A stretch of 16,767 nucleotides of DNA from the NCBI GenBank assembly GCA_036554605.1, contig DATBMY010000411.1, forward strand, positions 1-16,767, read 5' to 3'. The notes beneath the pieces are model-generated. The model searched no databases, had not been told where the DNA came from, and saw only the letters and a list, made by a program, of their open reading frames with translations. A program made the translations under genes and the position numbers. Source of the stretch: DATBMY01 sp036554605. Its GTDB lineage: Bacteria > Acidobacteriota > Blastocatellia > UBA7656. Every line of letters begins with the position of its first letter. Position 1 is the first letter of the stretch. Positions 7,428-14,760 of this stretch are shown one piece after another.

Positions 7428-7435
7428 CGAACTAA

Positions 7436-7463
7436 TTTGAAATCTCAAATTTCAAATCTCAAA
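7436..7463. repeat. Four tandem AT-rich heptamers between the MauG-like and phosphoesterase genes
   Basis: TTTGAAA, TCTCAAA, TTTCAAA and TCTCAAA follow each other without gaps, fitting a 7-base unit of the form TYTNAAA. They fill most of the 52-bp gap within the operon and end 5 bases before the GGAGG of the next gene. They may be a spacer or mRNA-processing element; the heptamer period is shared with the GC-rich repeats near 9240 and 14670. Confidence 0.75.
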
Positions 7464-7479
7464 CTCCTGGAGGAAACCT

Positions 7480-8601
7480 ATGTGGCCACTGAAGTGGAAA
7501 AAGCGAGAGCAAGAGTATCGACGCGAGCGCGCGGAGTTCTTTAGCGCCGTAAGCCTTCTGGACCGCCGCTCGTTCATCAAAGTAGCGGGGATGGCGGCGG
7601 GCGTGGCGGCCGCAAAGACCGCCCTGCCGCCGCACTCGTTCCAGCTCGTCGACGTGGTGAGCGCGGCCCAGGCGCAGCCTGCGTTTCGCTTCGCTTACAT
7701 ATCCGATACGCACCTCTACGAGCGGCAGCTCAACGAGCGGTTCGTCAAGGCGGCGATGCGCGCGGTTCAGGACGTCAACGCGCTCAACCCGCAGCCGGAC
7801 TTCGTGCTCTTCGGCGGCGACCTGGCGCAGCTAGGGCAGGTGGGCGAGCTCGACCTGGGCAAGCAGATACTTTCCGAAGTCAAAGCGCCGATAAAGATGA
7901 TGGTCGGCGAGCACGACTGGTTCCTCGACATGGGCGACAAGTGGAAAGAGCTGTTCGGCCCGCCGAACTATTCGTTCGATCATAAGGGCGTCCACTTCAT
8001 CACGCTGATGAGCGTGAACGAGAAGGATTTCTGGACAGCGAAAAATATGACGCCCATGCAGCGAATGCTTACGGTGGCCGGCCTTGATAACAGCGCCCAG
8101 AGCCGGTTTGAAGTCGGCGTCGAGGGGCGCAACTGGCTCAAGGCCGACCTCGCGAAGGTGCCGAAGAATCGCCCCGTGGTGATATTCTCGCACTCGCCTC
8201 TATACAAGTATTACGAGCCATGGAATTTCTGGACCGAAGACGCCGACCAGGTGCAGGCGATGCTCGCGCCCTTCAGATCGGTCACGGTCATACATGGCCA
8301 CACGCACCAGATGCTCACCAATCGCATCGGCAATATACATTTCCACGGGATGCTGTCGACGGCCTGGCCGTGGCCGTACGCGCCCATGGGGCTGCCGAAG
8401 CTGACGGTCCAGATGGACCGCGCCGACCCGTTCGATGAAGCCGACGGCACCGGCGGCGGGCAGATAAGCGTTCACCCCGGCGGGTACGTCGATAAGCATT
8501 ACAACCTGTGGGGCCGCAACCCGGTAGTCGTGAGCAAGCTCTATCTGGATAGCTGGGGCAAGCAGGACGCGCCGCCCGCGCCCGGCTTCCCGTCTTACTA
8601 G
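7480..8601 (+). CDS. Tat-exported calcineurin-like metallophosphoesterase
   Basis: A 373-residue protein with a dimetal phosphoesterase core. The motifs are in the canonical order: DTH at 76-78, GGD at 112-114, GEHD at 143-146 (GNHD in most relatives, so the usual Asn is Glu), SHSPLY with H238, and GHTH at 273-276. A twin-arginine signal is visible as DRRSFIKVAG, with RR at 29-30, a short hydrophobic stretch and likely cleavage after AQA near residue 65, so the enzyme would fold with its metals in the cytoplasm and act in the periplasm. The n-region before the twin arginines is long (28 residues) and highly charged. GGAGG at 7469-7473 supports the start. It is the second gene of the peroxidase operon. 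Substrate is unknown; a nucleotide, phosphodiester or phosphoester are all possible. Confidence 0.92.
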   Translation: MWPLKWKKREQEYRRERAEFFSAVSLLDRRSFIKVAGMAAGVAAAKTALPPHSFQLVDVVSAAQAQPAFRFAYISDTHLYERQLNERFVKAAMRAVQDVNALNPQPDFVLFGGDLAQLGQVGELDLGKQILSEVKAPIKMMVGEHDWFLDMGDKWKELFGPPNYSFDHKGVHFITLMSVNEKDFWTAKNMTPMQRMLTVAGLDNSAQSRFEVGVEGRNWLKADLAKVPKNRPVVIFSHSPLYKYYEPWNFWTEDADQVQAMLAPFRSVTVIHGHTHQMLTNRIGNIHFHGMLSTAWPWPYAPMGLPKLTVQMDRADPFDEADGTGGGQISVHPGGYVDKHYNLWGRNPVVVSKLYLDSWGKQDAPPAPGFPSY

Positions 8602-8615
8602 CTTTGGAGGAGAAG

Positions 8616-9230
8616 ATGAACAAGAGATACATGAAGGTGATTGCATTGATGATGTTCGCCGCGGTCTCGGCCTTCGCGCTGCGCGAAGCTTTCATAGTCG
8701 AGGCGCAGCAAAAACAAGAGGCCGAGGCAAAGCAGGAAGCAAGCCCGCTCGTCGTCCAGCTTTGCGACGGCACGTCGAAGCTTGAGATCGAGGGGCTCAA
8801 GGAGGGCGACGTGATGCCCCCCGAGATGGCGCGCAACATAGCGGCGAAGATGCTCGCGACCGTGGCGCAGGAAAAAGCCAAGCAGACTTCCAAGTGGACG
8901 GCGCGCGACCGGCAGACGTGGGAGCGCGAGCAGAAACGGCTCATAGAAGAAGGCGATAAGCTCTTTCATGACTGGAAGGCGCTGGGCGGCACGATAGGCA
9001 TATCGTGCGACATGTGCCATCCTAACGCCTCTAACACTCACGCCGAGACCTATCCCAAATTCCAGACGCAGATAAAGAAGGTCGCGGCCCTTCGCGACAT
9101 GGTCAACTGGTGCATCGAGAACCCGATGAAGGGTAAGCCCATCGCGGCCGACGACCCACGAATGCTCGCGCTCGAAGCTTACATGACGGCCCAGCGCAAG
9201 GGAGTGCCGCTCGACCCGGGCAAACATTGA
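8616..9230 (+). CDS. Monoheme cytochrome c, SoxA/TsdA-like
   Basis: A 204-residue exported protein. Residues 1-30 form a Sec signal peptide ending near VEA, followed by a charged Gln/Glu/Lys stretch and a helical region. The C-terminal third is one cytochrome c domain with CDMCH at 131-135. The segment after it (YPKFQ, then ALRDMVNWCIENPM, then DDPRMLALEAYMTAQRKG) resembles the C-terminal heme domains of SoxA and TsdA, which handle thiosulfate; this is a family resemblance and no thiosulfate function is claimed. M162, C166 or M171 could be the sixth heme ligand. GGAGG at 8606-8610 and a 14-bp gap from the phosphoesterase gene show translational linkage. It is a plausible electron donor to, or partner of, the diheme peroxidase-like protein of the same operon. 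Confidence 0.85.
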   Translation: MNKRYMKVIALMMFAAVSAFALREAFIVEAQQKQEAEAKQEASPLVVQLCDGTSKLEIEGLKEGDVMPPEMARNIAAKMLATVAQEKAKQTSKWTARDRQTWEREQKRLIEEGDKLFHDWKALGGTIGISCDMCHPNASNTHAETYPKFQTQIKKVAALRDMVNWCIENPMKGKPIAADDPRMLALEAYMTAQRKGVPLDPGKH

Positions 9231-9236
9231 CAGGGT

Positions 9237-9295
9237 AGTCCGAAGTCCGAAGTCGAAAAGGGAGCAATGCCTCTCTTCAGACTTCGGACTTTATT
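9237..9295 (+). terminator. Hairpin terminator built from AGTCCGA heptamers, end of the peroxidase operon
   Basis: Two AGTCCGA heptamers (9237-9243, 9244-9250) follow the stop codon by 6 bases. AAGTCCGAAGTC at 9243-9254 pairs perfectly over 12 bp with GACTTCGGACTT at 9280-9291, and the 25-base loop can pair partly as well. The stem is followed by TTATT. Position and structure fit a rho-independent terminator. Confidence 0.78.
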
Positions 9296-9330
9296 ATCTA
9301 GGTTTACTTGTCACGCCTTATGGGCTAAGA

Positions 9331-9360
9331 TTGCCGCCGGATCAGTCCCATACATATAAT
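9331..9360 (+). promoter_or_regulatory. Candidate promoter for the secreted HbpS/GlcG-like gene
   Basis: TTGCCG at 9331-9336 is followed after 18 bases by a perfect TATAAT at 9355-9360. Transcription would start near 9367, leaving about 26 bases before the ATG at 9393. The leader has no clear Shine-Dalgarno, only GGGA next to the start. Confidence 0.5.
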
Positions 9361-9392
9361 CCGCCCCCATATATTTAAAAGACCCCCGGGAT

Positions 9393-11387
9393 ATGCGGAT
9401 GACTATCTATAAAAGCATGACAAAGCGAAGGCTTGTCGCGGGCCTATGCCTGGCCGCGGCGCTCGCGATGCTTACGACGGGCAGCAGCCTTGCCCGGCGC
9501 GCGCAATCGGAAGCGCCCGTCATAAAAGCGGGCAAGTCATCCTATCATCGCGCGAGCGCGAGGCTTGTCATCCGCGGCAAGAATTTCATGCAGGGCGCGT
9601 CGGTCGCTCTCAATAACTCTGCGGGACTGGTTGACTACGGCGAGGTCAGGTTCAAAAACTCCAAGAAGATTTTCGTCGAAAACGTCCCCGCCGAGGAGAT
9701 GGAAAACGGCGTTGATGTGACTATTATCAACCCTGGCGGCGTCGCGTCGGAAACGGTCCGCATATTCGCGGATTCGACAAACAAAGGACTCAGCGAAGCC
9801 GACGTGCGCCGCATCATAGAGCAGGCCGCCGCGCAGGCGACGGCGAGCAATCTTAAAGCGACAATCGCGGTCGCCGACGCGGAAGGCAACGTCCTTGGCA
9901 TATTCGAGATGGCGGGCGCGCCGGGCGAAAGTCGTATCGGCGCGGGAACGAGATGCGCCCCATCGGGGTGCGCCAATCTTAACCGAGGTCTTTCGTGCGG
10001 GCTCGAAGGCGTATGCGTGCCGGCGTGCGCGGCGGCCATATCGAAGGCAGTGACGGGCTCTTTCCTCAGCAGCCAGGGACATGCCTTTTCAACGCGCACG
10101 GCGAGCTTCATAGTACAGGAGCATTTCCCGCCCGGCATAGATTTTCAGGCGAGCGGCCCGCTTTTCGGCGTGCAGTTTTCACAGCTACTTTGCAGCGACG
10201 TAAACCCGCGCTCGCCTCTCGGGCTTGCCGCCGACCCCGGCGGATTACCGCTCTACAAAAACGGGGTTAAGGTAGGCGGCGTCGGCATCGAAGGCGACGG
10301 CCGCTACGGGCTCGACCCGAATCCCGCCGACAGGGACGAGGCCGTCGAAGAGATTGTCGCCATGGCGGCATCTCGCGGGTTCGAAGCGCCCCGCGAGATC
10401 ACCGGCGATAAGATAATCGTAAACGGCATACGCTTTCCTTATGTGAACGTCGAGATGCCCGCCGAGTTGCCGCTCACGCCCTTCGATCAATTGAACGGCC
10501 GGGCGAGCCCCTGCGTAGCGCTGGGGCTTGCGCCCGCGGCGATACGCCCCACGCAGCCGTCGCAGTTTCAGACGACAGAGCTCGACGGGCTCGAAGTGCG
10601 CGTGGTCGATAAATACTTTCCGTTTCAGTCGGGCTCTTCACTGACGGCGAGCGAAGTCCGCCGCGTACTTTCGCAGGCCGCGCGCCAGGCGTTTCTAACG
10701 CGCGCCGCCATACGCCAGCCGCCGGGCAGCGCGGCCGAAGTCAACATCACCGTAGTCGACGTCGACGGCCGAGTGCTTGGATTTGCGGCCACGCCCGACG
10801 CGCCGGTGTTCGGCTTTGACGTGAGCGCGCAAAAGGCTCGCACCGCCGCATTCTTCAGCCGCTCTATCGCCGCGGCCACACTGCGCGGCGCGGGGTTTGG
10901 CCGGTACGTCGAGGCGGCGGCCAGAGACGGCTTGAGCCTGAACGGGTCGGTTGCCATCAGCGACCGCGCGAACGGCTTTCTCAGCCGCCCGTTTTTTCCC
11001 GACGGCATAAACGATACCGAGCAGGGCCCGTTCTCGGTGCCCATAGAAGAGTTCAGCCCGTTTAATGACGGGTTGCAGCTGGACCTGCTCGAAGAGTACG
11101 TGAGGGCGCTGCTGAGAGAGGGGCGGGTCATCAGTCCCTGCACGCCTATCGCGGCGCCGAACGTGGCAAACGGCATTCAGATATTTCCGGGCAGCGTGCC
11201 GCTATATAAGAACGGAAGACTTGCCGGCGCGATAGGGATAAGCGGCGACGGCGTGGATCAGGACGATCTTATAGCGGCGATGGGGAGCGCGGGCTTTGAA
11301 GCGCCCCCCGAGATACGCGCCGACCGCGTCTTGGTGCGCGGCGTCCGGCTCCCGTATGTAAAGTTTCCGCGCCACCCCAACAGGTAA
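9393..11387 (+). CDS. Secreted protein with TIG-like domain and two HbpS/GlcG-like domains
   Basis: A 664-residue exported protein. Residues 1-37 form a signal peptide. Residues 41-126 look like an IPT/TIG immunoglobulin-like domain (LVIRGKNF, then a strand-rich stretch ending in INPGGVASETVRIF). Two homologous units follow, at about 132-352 and 416-657. Each opens like HbpS/GlcG (LSEADVRRIIEQAA and LTASEVRRVLSQAA), has a VADAEGNVLG or VVDVDGRVLG strand, and closes with LPLYKNG plus a GIxGDG motif and GFEAP..I..FPYV or GFEAP..I..LPYV. Each unit carries a large insertion. The first insertion has a cysteine cluster (C188, C193, C202, C208, C212) absent from the second. HbpS/GlcG-family proteins bind heme, cobalamin or small ligands; the ligand here is unknown. 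The protein ends 16 bp from the convergent beta-lactamase-like gene. No strong Shine-Dalgarno supports the start, and in-frame ATGs at 9399 and 9417 are alternatives. Confidence 0.8.
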   Translation: MRMTIYKSMTKRRLVAGLCLAAALAMLTTGSSLARRAQSEAPVIKAGKSSYHRASARLVIRGKNFMQGASVALNNSAGLVDYGEVRFKNSKKIFVENVPAEEMENGVDVTIINPGGVASETVRIFADSTNKGLSEADVRRIIEQAAAQATASNLKATIAVADAEGNVLGIFEMAGAPGESRIGAGTRCAPSGCANLNRGLSCGLEGVCVPACAAAISKAVTGSFLSSQGHAFSTRTASFIVQEHFPPGIDFQASGPLFGVQFSQLLCSDVNPRSPLGLAADPGGLPLYKNGVKVGGVGIEGDGRYGLDPNPADRDEAVEEIVAMAASRGFEAPREITGDKIIVNGIRFPYVNVEMPAELPLTPFDQLNGRASPCVALGLAPAAIRPTQPSQFQTTELDGLEVRVVDKYFPFQSGSSLTASEVRRVLSQAARQAFLTRAAIRQPPGSAAEVNITVVDVDGRVLGFAATPDAPVFGFDVSAQKARTAAFFSRSIAAATLRGAGFGRYVEAAARDGLSLNGSVAISDRANGFLSRPFFPDGINDTEQGPFSVPIEEFSPFNDGLQLDLLEEYVRALLREGRVISPCTPIAAPNVANGIQIFPGSVPLYKNGRLAGAIGISGDGVDQDDLIAAMGSAGFEAPPEIRADRVLVRGVRLPYVKFPRHPNR

Positions 11388-11403
11388 ATAGAGGCGACAC
11401 GCT

Positions 11404-12441
11404 CTACGGCGACGGGCGCGGGTTAAACAGAAAGAAGTCATGGACGGCGCGGGCGACTTCGGCAATAGCCCGCTCGCGCGCCGGAATCTCCTTTTCCGAC
11501 GCTTTCACGAATACGGCAATCGCCACGTGTCCCGCGCCGTCCGGTAGCGTGATGATCCCGACATCGTTTGTAGTGCCGCCGATGGTGCCGGTCTTGTGAG
11601 CCACCACGGTCCCTTGCGGGAGCAATCCCTTCAGCCGCGCTTCTCCGGTCTTGCAGCGCCTGAGAATATCTAAGAGCAGCTCGCCACTGTTTTGCTTCAG
11701 CAGATCCTTGCGCTGTATTCGCTCAAGCAGCCGCGCCATGGCGTCGGGCGTAGAAGTATCGCGCGGGTCGGCGTCAAATCTCTTTGCGGCCGCGGCGCGG
11801 TCTTCGGGTTTTACCGCCGCCGCAAGCAGCATCCATGTAGCGGGCGTCCACTTCTCTTCCGGCGGCAGGTTCGCGACCCCAAGCCAGTCGCCTATAAGCA
11901 CGGCGGTCGAGCGGTCGACGCGTATGCCTTCGCAGCCTAGCGCGCGCATTCTCGCCGTGACCGCTGCGGGCCCGCCGGCAAGCCGCAGCGCAATGTCGGT
12001 CGCGCTGTTGTCGCTTATGAGCAGCATCAATTCGAGCAGGTTGCGCACCGAGAGCGCGACCCCCGGCTTGTTGAACAGCTCGGTGAGCGTGCCGCTGCCC
12101 GGATGCAGATCGCTCTGCTTTATCTCTACCATCTGGTCGAGGCCGATCTCGCCCTGATCGACGCGCGTGAGAAGCTGCACCGCTATCGGCACCTTGAAAG
12201 CGCTCGCCATTGGAAACGCTTCCGCGCCGTTGAGCGATACGCGACGGCCCGTTTCGAGGTGAATAGCCGTCACGCCCATCGCCCCGCCCGAGAGCTTCGA
12301 AAGCCGCGTCACCTCGCGCTCAAGTCTCTGAAGCGCGTCACCGGCTCGCTCCTGCGCGTTTACGCTCCAGGGGCCGGTCGCGATGCTCAACGCAAGATAG
12401 GCAAGCAGAGCGCGCCTTCGATTAATAATCCCGATCTTCAT
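11404..12441 (-). CDS. Class A-like serine beta-lactamase family protein, exported
   Basis: A 345-residue protein of the beta-lactamase class A (Beta-lactamase2) family. Residues 1-29 form a signal peptide starting with a basic NRRR stretch. Catalytic motifs are visible: S80-A-F-K83 (SxxK), S143-D-N145 (SDN) and K283-T-G285 (KTG). The PRDTSTP motif typical of class A is present near 226-232. Between VDR and PRDTSTP there are about 48 residues, against about 16 in TEM-type enzymes, and the ExxLN omega-loop motif that supplies the deacylating Glu166 is not recognisable. It may therefore be a slow beta-lactamase, a penicillin-binding relative or an esterase. ATG at 12441 was chosen because AAAGGA lies 6 bases upstream; an ATG at 12456 is the alternative. 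It is divergent from the amidohydrolase gene. Confidence 0.87.
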   Translation of the reverse strand: MKIGIINRRRALLAYLALSIATGPWSVNAQERAGDALQRLEREVTRLSKLSGGAMGVTAIHLETGRRVSLNGAEAFPMASAFKVPIAVQLLTRVDQGEIGLDQMVEIKQSDLHPGSGTLTELFNKPGVALSVRNLLELMLLISDNSATDIALRLAGGPAAVTARMRALGCEGIRVDRSTAVLIGDWLGVANLPPEEKWTPATWMLLAAAVKPEDRAAAAKRFDADPRDTSTPDAMARLLERIQRKDLLKQNSGELLLDILRRCKTGEARLKGLLPQGTVVAHKTGTIGGTTNDVGIITLPDGAGHVAIAVFVKASEKEIPARERAIAEVARAVHDFFLFNPRPSP

Positions 12442-12525
12442 AAGCGTTCCTTTCATTGAATCGAAGATGAACTTACACTCTACCGGTGATCGTCATGCGT
12501 AGCATATTGGCGGGGGCGAATCAAC

Positions 12526-12555
12526 TTGACGAACGCGCGGTCGGGGTTTCATATT
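12526..12555 (+). promoter_or_regulatory. Candidate promoter for the amidohydrolase operon
   Basis: TTGACG at 12526-12531 (five of six) is followed after 18 bases by CATATT at 12550-12555 (four of six). Transcription would start near 12562, 25 bases before the TTG start at 12587. It lies in the 145-bp gap between divergent genes; no convincing minus-strand counterpart was found for the beta-lactamase-like gene. Confidence 0.45.
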
Positions 12556-12586
12556 TGCCTGTCGCTTCATAAAAAGGAGAAAACTG

Positions 12587-14044
12587 TTGGCTCAATCGAC
12601 AAAGCTTCTCGCTTTTGCCTGCGCCTGCGTGCTGGCGCTTTCATCCACATTTTCCTCTGGAGCGAATTCGCCGGCCGCTCAGGATGAATACGACGTGGTG
12701 CTGGCGGGCGGGCGCGTCATCGACCCCGAATCGGGGCTCGACCAGGTGCGGCACTTAGGGATATCCGGCGGCAAGATCCGCGCGATAAGCGAACGCCCCT
12801 TGAAGGGCCGGGCAAGCTTCGATTGCGCGGGGCTGGTCGTAGCACCCGGCTTTATCGACCTGCACGCGCACGGGGTCAACGAAGAGAACAACCGGTTTCA
12901 GGCCATGGACGGGGTGACGACCGCGCTAGAGCTTGAGGGAGGCGCGGCCGACATTGACCAGTGGTACTCGGCGCGCGAGGGAAAATCTCTAATCAACTAC
13001 GGCGTGAGCGCGGGGCACGGCGCGGTTCGAACGAGAGTGCTGCGAGCCGACGCCGTAAGCAAGGAAGCTACCGACGAGCAGATTGCCGAGATCAGGCGCG
13101 AGATCGAGCGAGGGCTTGAGCGGGGCGCTGTGGCCGTGGGCTTCGGAATACAATATACGCCCGGCGCATCGCGCTGGGAGATACAGGAGATGTTTCGCGC
13201 CGCGGCGGCGGCTGGCGCTAGCTGCCACCCGCATATACGACACGCGGGCGCGAAGGAACCCGAAAGCAGCATAACCGCGCTCGAAGAGGTCATTGCGGCG
13301 GCGGCGATAACCGGCGCGCCGCTGCACGTCGTGCATATCACGTCGAGCGGGATAGGTAATACGCCGCGGCTGCTGCAGATGATAAAAGAGGCGCGCTCGC
13401 GAGGCCTCGACGTGACGACCGAATGCTACCCATACACAGCCGCCATGACAAACTTACAGTCGGCCATATTCGACGAAGGATGGCAGCAAAAGCTCGGCAT
13501 CGATTACAAGGACCTCCAGTGGGTGGCGACCGGCGAGCGGCTTACGGCCGAGACATTCGCCCGCTATCGCAAGGCGGGCGGGATGGTCGTCATTCACCTG
13601 ATACCGGAAGCCATGGTACGCATGGCCGTCGCCGACCCGACGGTTATGATCGCAAGCGACGGATTGCTCGTTAACGGCAAGGGGCACCCGCGCGGGTCGG
13701 GCTCTTATGCACGCGTGCTCGGCCGCTACGTCCGCGAGCAGCGAGCCTTAAGCCTTACCAACGCGCTGCGCAAAATGAGCTTGATGCCGGCCAGCAGGCT
13801 AGAGCGCCGCGTGGCTCAGATGAAGGATAAAGGTCGCATACGCGCGGGCGCGGACGCAGACATCGTTGTCTTCGATCCGCTCGCCATAAGCGACACGTCG
13901 AGTTATGAAGAGCCCGCGAAGTATTCGACGGGGATGAAATACGTGCTGGTCAACGGCGCATTTGTGGTTAAGGACGGCGCGCTTCAAAGCGATGTCGCGC
14001 CGGGCCGCGCCGTTCGCGCGCCAATAAAGCAGCAGTCTAATTAA
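12587..14044 (+). CDS. Exported D-aminoacylase-type amidohydrolase
   Basis: A 485-residue metal-dependent amidohydrolase related to N-acyl-D-amino-acid deacylases, which cleave the acyl group from N-acyl-D-amino acids. An N-terminal signal peptide (about 1-31) puts it in the periplasm, unlike most cytoplasmic relatives. The family start DVVLAGGRVIDPESGLD is followed by GFIDLHAHG (H93, H95), ELEGG (E116) where the cysteine motif of classical D-aminoacylase would lie, CHPHIRHAG (H214, H216, H219), LHVVHIT (H247, H250), and ASDG (D358), consistent with a two-metal site. The closing GADADIVVFDP segment is also family-typical. The start is TTG, supported by AAGGAG at 12574-12579 with 7-base spacing; no ATG is suitably placed upstream of the signal peptide. 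It is followed 13 bp later by the FKBP gene. A role in D-amino-acid or peptidoglycan fragment turnover is inferred. Confidence 0.88.
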   Translation: MAQSTKLLAFACACVLALSSTFSSGANSPAAQDEYDVVLAGGRVIDPESGLDQVRHLGISGGKIRAISERPLKGRASFDCAGLVVAPGFIDLHAHGVNEENNRFQAMDGVTTALELEGGAADIDQWYSAREGKSLINYGVSAGHGAVRTRVLRADAVSKEATDEQIAEIRREIERGLERGAVAVGFGIQYTPGASRWEIQEMFRAAAAAGASCHPHIRHAGAKEPESSITALEEVIAAAAITGAPLHVVHITSSGIGNTPRLLQMIKEARSRGLDVTTECYPYTAAMTNLQSAIFDEGWQQKLGIDYKDLQWVATGERLTAETFARYRKAGGMVVIHLIPEAMVRMAVADPTVMIASDGLLVNGKGHPRGSGSYARVLGRYVREQRALSLTNALRKMSLMPASRLERRVAQMKDKGRIRAGADADIVVFDPLAISDTSSYEEPAKYSTGMKYVLVNGAFVVKDGALQSDVAPGRAVRAPIKQQSN

Positions 14045-14057
14045 GGAGGATAGATCA

Positions 14058-14666
14058 TTGCCTGAATGTCTCGGGAAGAAAGACGGGAGAAACCTGTTTG
14101 CAAAGACGGTCATAGTTTTCATCATAGCGATGCTGGCGCTCGGCGCGCTTGCTTCGCTCAGTTCGTGCGGCGGCGAGCCGGCCAACCAGAACGGCGCGCG
14201 CGCCAATTCGAACGCAATAGCCAACGCAAACAGGGCCGCGAGTACGATACTCAATTCAAATGCGCAGGCGGCCAACACGAATACGGCATCGGCCAATGCG
14301 AACACTTCAGCGGTAAGCGCGCAGGGCGAAGTGACGCTGCCGTCGGGCTTGAAGTACATAGATGTCAAGCAGGGCACCGGTCCCGTCCCGACGCCGGGGC
14401 AGATGGTCGCGGTCCATTACACGGGCTGGCTCGAAAACGGGACCAAATTCGATAGCTCGCTTGATCGCGGGCAGCCTTATACTTTCGCGATCGTCACCGG
14501 AAGCGTGATACGCGGCTGGCACGAGGGAATCAAGACGATGAAAGAGGGCGGCAAGCGCAAGCTCATCATCCCGCCTCAGCTCGCCTACGGAGCAAGGGGC
14601 TACCCGCCGGACATTCCTCCGAACGCGACGCTCATATTCGATGTCGAGCTGGTCGATGTGAAGTAG
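14058..14666 (+). CDS. FKBP-type peptidyl-prolyl isomerase lipoprotein
   Basis: A 202-residue lipoprotein. A hydrophobic segment (about 16-34) leads into LSSC, a lipobox with C37 as the lipidated residue. Then come an Asn/Ala-rich low-complexity linker (about 42-88) and a complete FKBP domain (91-202). FKBP hallmarks are VHYTGWLENGTKFDSS (Y121, D132), GSVIRGWHEGI (W154) and LAYGARGYPPDIPPNATLIFDVEL. It should catalyse prolyl cis-trans isomerisation of proteins at a membrane surface in the periplasm. The start is TTG, 8 bases after AAGGAGG at 14043-14049, which overlaps the stop of the amidohydrolase gene; the genes are likely co-transcribed. The gene is followed at once by a heptamer hairpin. 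The linker probably acts as a flexible tether. Confidence 0.93.
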   Translation: MPECLGKKDGRNLFAKTVIVFIIAMLALGALASLSSCGGEPANQNGARANSNAIANANRAASTILNSNAQAANTNTASANANTSAVSAQGEVTLPSGLKYIDVKQGTGPVPTPGQMVAVHYTGWLENGTKFDSSLDRGQPYTFAIVTGSVIRGWHEGIKTMKEGGKRKLIIPPQLAYGARGYPPDIPPNATLIFDVELVDVK

Positions 14667-14750
14667 TCCGAAGTCCGATGTCCGTAGTCCGAAGTCTAGA
14701 CCAGGCAGTTTCACAGACTACGGACATCGGACTCCGGACTACGGACTTTC
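14665..14750 (+). repeat. Long hairpin built from WGTCCGW heptamers after the FKBP gene (likely terminator)
   Basis: AGTCCGA, AGTCCGA, TGTCCGT and AGTCCGA stand in tandem at 14665-14692, the first overlapping the stop codon. The right arm (14716-14746) holds the complementary heptamers. AGTCCGATGTCCGTAGTC at 14672-14689 pairs perfectly over 18 bp with 14716-14733, and the stem extends outward by six more pairs after one mismatch. The loop is 26 bases. TTTCTT follows the right arm, so it may terminate the amidohydrolase-FKBP transcript; the GTG of the next gene lies only 10 bases further. Confidence 0.85.
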
Positions 14751-14760
14751 TTGAAGTATA

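Noticed and set aside
9537..10138. Minus-strand frames of 167-181 residues within the HbpS/GlcG-like gene
   Set aside because: Typical long shadow frames of GC-rich genes; arginine- and alanine-rich with no domain and no ribosome-binding site noticed.
12587..12650. Lipoprotein signal in the amidohydrolase because of two early cysteines
   Set aside because: The cysteines at 12 and 14 lie within the hydrophobic core of the signal and no proper lipobox precedes either of them.
14665..14750. Heptamer repeats as a CRISPR array
   Set aside because: The units are 7 bases in direct tandem without spacers and form a single hairpin.
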